Below, one piece after another: positions 1 to 5,565 of a DNA stretch of 11,205 bases. The position numbers and the translations under genes were made by a program. Origin of the DNA: Nitrosarchaeum sp. (lineage in GTDB: Archaea > Thermoproteota > Nitrososphaeria > Nitrososphaerales > Nitrosopumilaceae). The notes beneath the pieces are model-generated. The model worked only from the letters and a program-made list of their open reading frames with translations, did not search any database and was not told the origin of the DNA. The stretch lies in assembly GCA_016234975.1 (NCBI GenBank), contig JACRND010000168.1, forward strand, positions 1 through 11,205. Direction: 5' to 3'. Each line of letters begins with the position of its first letter. Within the stretch, counting starts at the first letter, position 1.

Positions 1-1
1 C

Positions 2-1270
2 AACACACGAACTGCAAAAGTAGATTCTAAAGGAGATTGGAAAATAGAACCAATCATAGTGCCTGTAGACGCACAGTTTGGAAGATATAGTGCTGTAATT
101 TCTGATGGTAGAGAAGAGATTTCAACGTATTGGGTATTAGAATCATCTAAAGTAATTATCTTAACACCGACTTCTCTGAAATTCAATCCTGGAGATATAA
201 TAAAATTTAATGGTACTGCAATACCAAATAAACCACTAGAGATAATTTTAGAAGATCCACTTGGGGATGAAAAATTTTCAGACATTATTCAAGTTAGTGA
301 ATCAGGAATTGTTGAATTTGAATATCCTACAAAAGCAAATGTAGACAAAGAAGGTACGTGGACATTAATCGCGACACAAGAGGGAAATAAAGAATTTATT
401 TTTGCAGGATTGGGAGAAATTCCTTCGATACCAATAAACTTGGAATTTGATAAATTAAATTATAAATCTACAGAAACTGCAATAATAACATTAACTGGGA
501 AGCCCTCTGACAAACTAAACATGTTAATTGTTGATCCATCAGATAAGCCTAAAATATTTTTAGACGGTAGCAATATAATTCCCATTACATTACAACAAGA
601 TGGACGAAAAACATACAATTTAGATCTAAATGGATATGCATCAGGAGTATATACTGCGGTTATCAATAAAGGCGCTGCCAAAAGTTCTCAAACATTTACA
701 GTTGGATTACAAACAGGTTCTGGTAAAATTAAAATCAGTAGTACAAAATTAGAATATCGACCGGAAGAATCAATTTTAGTTTTAGGAAAAACAAACCCTA
801 GTACACTTCTTACAATCACATTGATTGATCCTAATGGAAATGTATGGAAAACAAAGGAAACGTTTTCAGATAAAGATGGAAATATTAAGGGAGGCGAATT
901 AAGGGTACCTTCTAAAGCAAAACCAGGCATATGGACAATTAATGCAAAGAGTGGCTCAAATTTTGATAACATTGAGATCGAAATAATAACATCCATAGAA
1001 GAAGGACTTGCGATCACTGTAAATCAAGGCATAGAAATGCCAGGAACTGGAAAGAACGTCAACATCAAAGTGATAAATGCGGTGCAAACAGTACAAATTG
1101 AAATCATAGCATCAAATGGTGATGTAATAGCTACGTTGTCACCAAAAATTACTGGTAGTGGGGAGATTAAACTACCATGGATTATTCCAGAGGACGTAAT
1201 GCCAGGAACATATACTATCAAAGTAAAGGATGCACATAATACTGCTGAAACAACTTTTGATATAAAATAA
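2..1270 (+). CDS. Ig-like repeat surface/secreted protein, 5'-partial
   Basis: The reading frame is open from base 2, and the first visible in-frame start-type codon (GTG at 59) lies mid-domain. The gene therefore begins before the window and only its C-terminal ~420 residues are seen. The visible part is a chain of beta-rich modules of about 90-100 residues resembling MG2/Ig-like adhesin repeats. They begin near bases 152, 428, 722 and 1004, preceded by the tail of an earlier one. Each has a hydrophobic strand pair, a Y/F-x-P-x-(D/E) entry, an 'I-x-DP-x-G' turn in the middle and a closing 'PG-x-Y/W-T' strand. The protein ends in the last module (GTYTIKVKDAHN...TFDIK) with no C-terminal membrane anchor or positively charged tail. 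Large proteins of this kind are common in Nitrososphaerota and are usually annotated as adhesin or biofilm-associated. An extracellular or cell-surface role is inferred; the signal peptide would lie outside the window. Confidence 0.8.
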   Translation, partial: NTRTAKVDSKGDWKIEPIIVPVDAQFGRYSAVISDGREEISTYWVLESSKVIILTPTSLKFNPGDIIKFNGTAIPNKPLEIILEDPLGDEKFSDIIQVSESGIVEFEYPTKANVDKEGTWTLIATQEGNKEFIFAGLGEIPSIPINLEFDKLNYKSTETAIITLTGKPSDKLNMLIVDPSDKPKIFLDGSNIIPITLQQDGRKTYNLDLNGYASGVYTAVINKGAAKSSQTFTVGLQTGSGKIKISSTKLEYRPEESILVLGKTNPSTLLTITLIDPNGNVWKTKETFSDKDGNIKGGELRVPSKAKPGIWTINAKSGSNFDNIEIEIITSIEEGLAITVNQGIEMPGTGKNVNIKVINAVQTVQIEIIASNGDVIATLSPKITGSGEIKLPWIIPEDVMPGTYTIKVKDAHNTAETTFDIK

Positions 1271-1280
1271 CTTCAAACAA

Positions 1281-1287
1281 TTTTATT
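1281..1287 (+). promoter_or_regulatory. TATA-like box of the apt-mtnP unit
   Basis: TTTTATT, preceded by A-rich sequence, is centred about 26 nt before the ATG at 1310. No Shine-Dalgarno sequence lies before that ATG, so a leaderless transcript starting at or next to it is likely. It sits just after the stop codon of the upstream surface protein. Confidence 0.55.
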
Positions 1288-1309
1288 CCACCTATTTTAA
1301 ATTCAAGAC

Positions 1310-1822
1310 ATGAATCTTAAGGAAAAAATATTAGACTTTCCAAATTTTCCTAAAAAAGGAATATTATTTCGAGATTTCAGTCCCATATTGAAAGATCCAT
1401 CTGCGTTATCATTTATTGCAGATGAATTTACAAAATATTTCCATCCAAAAGATGTGGATCTGTTTGCAGGTATAGAATCCAGAGGATTCTTACTGGCTTG
1501 TGTATTAGCCACTAGATACAATAAAGGAATGATCATGATTAGAAAAGCAGGAAAACTGCCAGGTAAGACTACCAAATTATCATACAAAATTGAATACGGT
1601 CAAGATACAATTGAAATTCAAAAAGACATAATCAGTAAGGGGCAAAAAATCCTAATTTGTGATGACTTACTTGCAACAGGAGGAACTGCAAAAGCATCTG
1701 CAAAATTAATAGAAAAAGTAGGTGGGAAAGTCACAGGTTTTGCATTCATAATAGAATTAACCGAACTAAATGGAATGAAGGGAATCAATCAATACAACTG
1801 TAAATCATTGGTAAGATACTAA
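1310..1822 (+). CDS. apt: Adenine phosphoribosyltransferase
   Basis: This enzyme converts adenine plus PRPP to AMP and pyrophosphate in cytoplasmic purine salvage. The 170-residue protein has the usual APRT length. It opens with the family signature '[18 protein letters not shown]' (about residues 10-27), has the ESRGF stretch at 56-60 and [10 protein letters not shown] at 78-87. It carries the type I phosphoribosyltransferase PRPP-binding loop [13 protein letters not shown] at 114-126, including the two acidic residues D118 and D119. The ATG at 1310 is supported by the TATA-like element 26 nt upstream. The stop overlaps the next start by one base (TAATG), so it is almost certainly co-translated with the methylthioadenosine phosphorylase that supplies adenine. 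Archaea often carry hypoxanthine or orotate PRTs that look similar; the N-terminal signature and the neighbour favour adenine as substrate. Confidence 0.92.
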   Translation: MNLKEKILDFPNFPKKGILFRDFSPILKDPSALSFIADEFTKYFHPKDVDLFAGIESRGFLLACVLATRYNKGMIMIRKAGKLPGKTTKLSYKIEYGQDTIEIQKDIISKGQKILICDDLLATGGTAKASAKLIEKVGGKVTGFAFIIELTELNGMKGINQYNCKSLVRY

Positions 1823-2613
1823 TGGAAAAAGACGTAGAAATTGGAATTTTTGGCGGAACTGGTATTTATGATTCAGGAATGCTTGAAAATGCACAAGAAG
1901 TCACAATAGATACGCCGTTTGGAAAACCATCAGATACAATCACTGTTGGAATTTTCAAAGGGAGAAAAATCGCATTTTTGCCAAGACATGGAAAAAAACA
2001 CACAATCCCACCACACTTGATAAATTACAAAGCCAATATTTGGGCATTCAAAGAATTAGGCATCACAAGAATAATTGCACCTTCCGCAGTTGGAAGTTTG
2101 AAAGAAGAGATAGAACCAGGACATTTTGCATTGCCAACACAATTCTTAGATTTCACTAAATCAAGAAACGGTTCATTTTCAGAGAATGGAAGAGTCATAC
2201 ATATTTCTGTAGCAGATCCATTTTGTCCTGAATTACAATCATCGATTCTCAAAGTTACAAAGGAACAAAACATCCACATTCATAAAGATTGCACAGATGT
2301 TTGCATTGAAGGTCCAAGATTTTCTACCAAGGCCGAATCAAAATTTTACAGAACTACAGGTGCAGGCATTATTGGAATGACTCTAGTTCCAGAATGTCAA
2401 CTTGCAAGAGAAGCTCAAATATGCTATGCATCAATTTCAACAGTTACAGATTACGATGTGTGGGCAGAAAAACCAGTTACAGCCAAAGAAGTCTTAGAGA
2501 CATTATCGAAAAATGTAGAGAGAACAAAGAAAGTTCTTACAGATTTAATCAGTCAAATTCCAAAAACAAGAAGTTGTTCATGTGCAAAGGCTTTAGAAGA
2601 AGCTGAATTCTAA
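1822..2613 (+). CDS. mtnP: S-methyl-5'-thioadenosine phosphorylase
   Basis: Trimeric purine nucleoside phosphorylase family enzyme that cleaves methylthioadenosine with phosphate to adenine and methylthioribose-1-phosphate. At 263 residues the length is normal. Visible motifs are the phosphate-binding GGTGIYD (11-17), LPRHGKKH (53-60), EGPRFST (163-169), GMTLVPE (185-191) followed by [11 protein letters not shown], and TDYDVW (209-214), whose two Asp residues match the adenine-recognising pair of MTA phosphorylases. The C-terminus carries a Cys-Ser-Cys pair (C252, C254), comparable to the CXC motif described in the Sulfolobus MTAP II enzyme. It overlaps apt by 1 nt, so adenine released here can be recycled to AMP by its neighbour. 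MTA would come from polyamine (aminopropyl) synthesis or other SAM chemistry. A 6-oxopurine (inosine/guanosine) specificity is possible in related enzymes but less likely given the TDYD motif. Confidence 0.93.
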   Translation: MEKDVEIGIFGGTGIYDSGMLENAQEVTIDTPFGKPSDTITVGIFKGRKIAFLPRHGKKHTIPPHLINYKANIWAFKELGITRIIAPSAVGSLKEEIEPGHFALPTQFLDFTKSRNGSFSENGRVIHISVADPFCPELQSSILKVTKEQNIHIHKDCTDVCIEGPRFSTKAESKFYRTTGAGIIGMTLVPECQLAREAQICYASISTVTDYDVWAEKPVTAKEVLETLSKNVERTKKVLTDLISQIPKTRSCSCAKALEEAEF

Positions 2614-2894
2614 TCATCAACAAAAGATTCTCTTTTCAATCCTTCTGGCAAAGTAAGGTCACCTTGAAGAAGATTAGACTGTAATGAAGTTATTACTACA
2701 TCTACATTATACCCTAATTTCTCAAGCTCTTTTTCTGTGACTTTGGAAATTTTTGCACCTATGTTTTGACCGCCAATTCGTCCAAAGGCAATTGCATTGA
2801 ATCTAAAAGTGTGAGTGTCAATGGTAAAAGTACCAGTAATTTTTGCTGCCATCTGGCTTCCATGAACATTATTAATGTGAACTTTGAGATTCAT
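2610..2894 (-). CDS. Conserved-type hypothetical protein, 94 aa
   Basis: I do not recognise this family. The protein is small and soluble, with no membrane segment and no Cys. Its first half looks beta-rich (alternating hydrophobic residues in [31 protein letters not shown]). A glycine-rich turn ([13 protein letters not shown], residues ~38-50), a short charged helix ([15 protein letters not shown]) and an acidic tail (ESFVDD) follow. The ATG at 2894 is 1 nt after the stop of the upstream Cys-rich gene on the same strand, so the two are probably one transcript and may work together. Its 3' end overlaps the end of mtnP, convergently, by 4 nt. No function is assigned. Confidence 0.7.
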   Translation of the reverse strand: MNLKVHINNVHGSQMAAKITGTFTIDTHTFRFNAIAFGRIGGQNIGAKISKVTEKELEKLGYNVDVVITSLQSNLLQGDLTLPEGLKRESFVDD

Positions 2895-2895
2895 T

Positions 2896-3294
2896 TTAGA
2901 TTTCTACAGCTTTGTTGATATTATCATCTATCAAAAAGCTCCAGTGTTTATCATCTTCAACTTTGAAATTTTTCACTTTAAGAGAGACAATTTGTTCATA
3001 CAAACATTCATGTTTAATTTCAGAATTTTCTTTCAATCTAACTAATTTCCATTTGTATTTTCCTTGTTGCAATTTACATACAGTGACACCCCATTTTGCA
3101 TCTGAATCAATTTTTGGCATTCCTACTAAATCTGCCAACTCCTCTATTCCAAGCTGTTTTTCTTCACAAAATCGTTTTTTACAAACACCGCACCGCCAGA
3201 CATCAACTGAACCTATAGTTCTCTCATCTATGTTGATGTTAACTACACCAAAGTACACGGGTTGATGTTTACAAGATTCTGTATCGATACTCAA
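2896..3294 (-). CDS. Hypothetical protein with a putative zinc-binding Cys cluster
   Basis: 132 residues, family not recognised. The N-terminal third contains C8-x-H10 and then C35-x2-C38 with a further C43 (WRCGVCKKRFC), an arrangement compatible with a small zinc knuckle or ribbon. The remainder is a mixed alpha/beta region with several Trp and Lys residues (KWGVTVCKL, KYKWKLVRL, HWSFLID) and no membrane segment. The start is TTG: an in-frame stop lies three codons upstream, there is no ATG before the first Cys, and a TAAATAA element is centred 26 nt before the TTG. It is followed after 1 nt by the 94-residue unknown gene, suggesting a two-gene unit. A nucleic-acid or protein-binding role would be a guess. 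Confidence 0.68.
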   Translation of the reverse strand: MSIDTESCKHQPVYFGVVNINIDERTIGSVDVWRCGVCKKRFCEEKQLGIEELADLVGMPKIDSDAKWGVTVCKLQQGKYKWKLVRLKENSEIKHECLYEQIVSLKVKNFKVEDDKHWSFLIDDNINKAVEI

Positions 3295-3316
3295 TGCTGT
3301 TTACCAAACATTAGGA

Positions 3317-3323
3317 TTATTTA
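3317..3323 (-). promoter_or_regulatory. TATA-like box of the 3294/2894 gene pair
   Basis: TAAATAA on the minus strand is centred about 26 nt upstream of the TTG at 3294. It overlaps the stop codon of the preceding winged-helix gene, so the promoter is embedded in the 3' end of that gene. The spacing supports a leaderless mRNA starting at the TTG. Confidence 0.5.
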
Positions 3324-3670
3324 GTTCTTGCATCATCGTATGATTTTTCGAGAATCACTCCTATATTGTCCACAATTTTATTTCGTTTAAATTCAATATT
3401 TTCTCTAGCACATAATTTTCTGTACATGTTTACAGCAGTAAATCTAGGATGCATTGCCTCAAACTCAGTTTCAGAAATATCTATGAAAGCGCCCAACTTC
3501 ATAAGTGTCTTGGCAGTATTCAAAGCATCATCAGTTGAAATCTTTAATTTTTCTGCAATCATGAGAGGAGACATTTTACCATAGCATGTGACTAAAAGAA
3601 AGACTTTTGCTTGTAATGGATCTAGTTTTATTTCTGAAATTAGATCTTTTTCAATTCTGGATATTTCCAT
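3317..3670 (-). CDS. Winged-helix transcriptional regulator, TrmB-like
   Basis: A 117-residue soluble protein with a winged helix-turn-helix: helix LDPLQAKVFLLVTCYG (about 17-31), then MSPLMIAEKLKIS as the second helix/turn, DDALNTAKTLMKLGAFIDIS as the recognition helix leading into the wing, and EFEAMHPRFTAVNMYRKLC after the wing. The phrase 'AMHPRFTAVNMYRKLC' resembles the region after the wing in archaeal TrmB/Lrs14-type regulators. The C-terminus is a short charged helix without a ligand-binding domain. A longer frame from a TTG at 3694 exists and another ATG lies at 3673, but the ATG at 3670 has TTTATTT centred 26 nt upstream, the spacing shared by the other genes here. Its targets are unknown; an effect on the adjacent small genes is possible but unsupported. 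Confidence 0.7.
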   Translation of the reverse strand: MEISRIEKDLISEIKLDPLQAKVFLLVTCYGKMSPLMIAEKLKISTDDALNTAKTLMKLGAFIDISETEFEAMHPRFTAVNMYRKLCARENIEFKRNKIVDNIGVILEKSYDDARTK

Positions 3671-3692
3671 CATTTTAAAATAAAATCTAGTC

Positions 3693-3699
3693 AAATAAA
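3693..3699 (-). promoter_or_regulatory. TATA-like box of the winged-helix gene
   Basis: TTTATTT on the minus strand is centred 26 nt upstream of the ATG at 3670 and about 23 nt from the alternative ATG at 3673. It lies between this gene and the membrane-protein gene upstream, which ends at 3704, so the regulator can be transcribed on its own. Confidence 0.45.
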
Positions 3700-3703
3700 G
3701 GAA

Positions 3704-3931
3704 TTATGAATCACTTTTCACCAATAATTTCTTTGATATTTTAAGTGAAAACCCCATTACAATAAAGTGAACTATAGCACCTATGATTGCAGCCTGTATC
3801 AAATCATCAAGAATCGTCCAAGCTACGATAAAAGATACAATAGATGGAACAGTGACAATCACTGCAATAATCGAGCCTTTCAAAATAATATTCCTCATCG
3901 TCAGCTTACCAGTTTTATTATTACTACTCAT
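3704..3931 (-). CDS. Small two-TM membrane protein
   Basis: 75 residues, family not recognised. A polar, basic N-terminus (MSSNNKTGKLTMRN) is followed by two hydrophobic segments at roughly residues 18-40 (GSIIAVIVTVPSIVSFIVAW...) and 46-64 (AAIIGAIVHFIVMGFSLKI), joined by a short acidic LDDL turn. The end is basic (KISKKLLVK). The positive charges at both ends suggest that both termini face the cytoplasm. The ATG at 3931 is supported by a TTTTTATTA element 26 nt upstream; an internal ATG at residue 12 is a possible alternative. The gene is divergent from the membrane-anchored Hsp20-like gene, and their promoters share a region of about 70 bp. Confidence 0.7.
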   Translation of the reverse strand: MSSNNKTGKLTMRNIILKGSIIAVIVTVPSIVSFIVAWTILDDLIQAAIIGAIVHFIVMGFSLKISKKLLVKSDS

Positions 3932-3952
3932 TAGACAAATTTCAAAAAATGG

Positions 3953-3961
3953 TAATAAAAA
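3953..3961 (-). promoter_or_regulatory. TATA-like box of the small membrane protein gene
   Basis: TTTTTATTA on the minus strand is centred about 26 nt upstream of the ATG at 3931. It lies back to back with the TATA box of the divergent Hsp20-like gene at 3972-3979, forming a compact bidirectional promoter. Confidence 0.45.
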
Positions 3962-3971
3962 TCAAAGATAC

Positions 3972-3979
3972 TTTATATT
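3972..3979 (+). promoter_or_regulatory. TATA box of the Hsp20-like gene, start-deciding
   Basis: TTTATATT, the closest match to the archaeal TATA consensus in the window, follows the purine-rich AAAGATA, which could act as the BRE. It is centred 27-28 nt before the TTG at 4003. It would lie inside the coding region if translation began at the ATG at 3949, which argues for the later TTG start. Confidence 0.6.
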
Positions 3980-4002
3980 TGGTCAAAGTCAAATCGAACT
4001 AC

Positions 4003-4458
4003 TTGGCAAGTTATAAGGGAACATATTCAAATGAACAGTCATTAAATTTTGTAATTCCAATTATGGCAATTTTATTTCTTGGAATTATTTACATAATGAC
4101 TCAAAGATCAGGTTCGGGATTTGTTAGTTTTATTCTAATCGGAGCTGCTGCAATTACAATGTTTTATTGGGTTAATGTTCTAAAGAAAATGACTAAAGAT
4201 CAAAAGCCTGCATACAATGTAAGAGAACAAGAAACAAAAAATTGGGTTTATGATCTTATCAAAGGAGAAGGAGATTTTGTCTTTGTAGCTGAGGTTCCAG
4301 GACCAGAAGACAAGATAGCAGTCAGATTAGTTGACGGTATTTTGTATATTCGTGGCTCTGCAGGTTTTTCAAAAGAAGTTCCAATAGAAGGTTCAAATGA
4401 AATGCAAATTTTTGATTTCAAATATAGAAACGGCGTACTCACACTAAGAATAAAATAA
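4003..4458 (+). CDS. Membrane-anchored Hsp20/alpha-crystallin-like protein
   Basis: With the TTG start the protein has 151 residues. Two membrane segments come first, at about 14-32 (LNFVIPIMAILFLGIIYIM) and 38-60 (the SGFVSFILIGAAAITMFYW region), joined by a short basic loop. A C-terminal beta-sandwich follows at about 91-151. That domain reads like an Hsp20 or p23/CS fold: FVFVAEVPGPEDKIAVRLV, then DGILYIRG, and finally NGVLTLRIK, the position of the conserved G-V-L of alpha-crystallin domains. It is shorter than a standard small heat-shock protein and lacks a C-terminal I-x-I extension. The TTG at 4003 was chosen over the ATG at 3949 because of the strong TATA box; the longer form would add 18 residues. 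The stop directly abuts the convergent top6A stop. A chaperone or scaffold role at the membrane is inference. Confidence 0.7.
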   Translation: MASYKGTYSNEQSLNFVIPIMAILFLGIIYIMTQRSGSGFVSFILIGAAAITMFYWVNVLKKMTKDQKPAYNVREQETKNWVYDLIKGEGDFVFVAEVPGPEDKIAVRLVDGILYIRGSAGFSKEVPIEGSNEMQIFDFKYRNGVLTLRIK

Positions 4459-5565
4459 CTATAAACTTTTTGCAAGTTCTAGTTTTTGTGGAAGATATTT
4501 ATCAGTAATGTTTGTCAAACCATATTTTGAAAATGCTTCCAATTCAGCTTTTCTTTTTATTTTAAGAAATACATCTAATTCTTTTTTCCATATACCTTCT
4601 TGATATCGTGGATCACTTTGTAGATCATAACATCGTTTAATGTCAGATTCAGTCATAGGAATTGTCGGAAGTTTAAATTTTTCAATATCAGTAGCCCATA
4701 CACCTACCCATTTTGCATCAGGAACTGTTAGTTCTCTTAGATGTGCAGCATTTGCAGACCCAGATTTTATTACCATTGCAATATGTTCTCCATACACATC
4801 ACCATCGGTAAGAACAATTACAGGCAGTCCCATTTCATCATGTAGTCTTTTTAAAAGAGTTCTAGTGGAACGTGGAGCTTGTCCTCCAGTATTAATGATA
4901 ATAGATTTGAATTTCTTATCAACTTGTTCTTCTACAAATCTTGTAAATAGACCACCTTTCTCAATAGCAATTACAATTTCAGCGCTTGTATCTACTAGTT
5001 CTGCAGTAGTCAAGCTGGGACCTATAGCATATCCATCAGGATGATTAGAAAGATTCATCTTTTTACCTTCATAACCAGGAATTGTATATTCTATATTCAA
5101 GTCTCCAAAAATTGAACTTCTCTCTTCTGGAAATATATGAAAATCTTCACGTGGTTTTGATAATACAGCTTCTAAATCGACGATGATATTATCAGACTCG
5201 GATTGGTCTTCAAATTCAATTGCGAATGCTTGAGATGAATAATAGACATCTCGTAATGTGGATGATTTTTTCTCTTGGGTTAACCTATTTGCAAAAAATG
5301 CTAACCACATTAATTGTGTAAATGATCTTAATTGAGAAGAATTTCTTGAACTTCGAAGTGCGGCAGAATTTCCTAAAATATATTGTCGAAGTTTTTTGTC
5401 ATAGACAATATTACTAACAGATCTACTAGGAATTGAGAATTTTGGAAATTGTCCATTATCTAAATCGCCATAGACTTTGGCACCATGATCTTTTAGTGCA
5501 TCGATGATATTTTGCTGTTTTTCATTTGCTTTTTGCTTACGATCTTTAGCTTTGTTTGTCGTCAA
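4459..5565 (-). CDS. top6A: DNA topoisomerase VI subunit A
   Basis: Catalytic DNA-cleaving subunit of the type IIB topoisomerase (A2B2), homologous to Spo11. At 368 residues it has family length. The winged-helix (CAP-like) domain carries RDVYYS at 105-110; by alignment with Spo11 RDIFY the nucleophile is the second tyrosine, Y109. The Toprim domain shows the metal-binding glutamate in IEKGGLFTRF (E202) and the DxD pair in LTDGDVYGE (D254, D256), followed by the typical C-terminal region. The start is TTG at 5565: a TAG stop is directly upstream in frame, and the first ATG comes only at residue 86, too late for a functional protein. It overlaps the end of top6B by 20 nt, so its synthesis is probably coupled to subunit B. 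It is the last gene of the rio1 operon and abuts a convergent gene. Confidence 0.95.
   Translation of the reverse strand: MTTNKAKDRKQKANEKQQNIIDALKDHGAKVYGDLDNGQFPKFSIPSRSVSNIVYDKKLRQYILGNSAALRSSRNSSQLRSFTQLMWLAFFANRLTQEKKSSTLRDVYYSSQAFAIEFEDQSESDNIIVDLEAVLSKPREDFHIFPEERSSIFGDLNIEYTIPGYEGKKMNLSNHPDGYAIGPSLTTAELVDTSAEIVIAIEKGGLFTRFVEEQVDKKFKSIIINTGGQAPRSTRTLLKRLHDEMGLPVIVLTDGDVYGEHIAMVIKSGSANAAHLRELTVPDAKWVGVWATDIEKFKLPTIPMTESDIKRCYDLQSDPRYQEGIWKKELDVFLKIKRKAELEAFSKYGLTNITDKYLPQKLELAKSL

Noticed and set aside
2394..2606. 70-codon plus-strand frame within mtnP
   Set aside because: An out-of-frame shadow; the mtnP frame contains the conserved GMTLVPE and TDYD motifs over the same bases.
2912..3265. 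117-codon plus-strand frame
   Set aside because: Shadow of the minus-strand Cys-rich gene; Ser/Phe/Leu-rich composition is typical of antisense reading of AT-rich coding DNA.
3671..3694. TTG-initiated N-terminal extension of the winged-helix gene (residues MTRFYFK)
   Set aside because: The region contains the likely TATA box for the ATG at 3670, and no promoter-like element fits a start at 3694.
4640..5044. 134-codon open frame on the plus strand inside top6A
   Set aside because: It lies wholly antisense to a confidently identified catalytic gene and has no recognisable motif.
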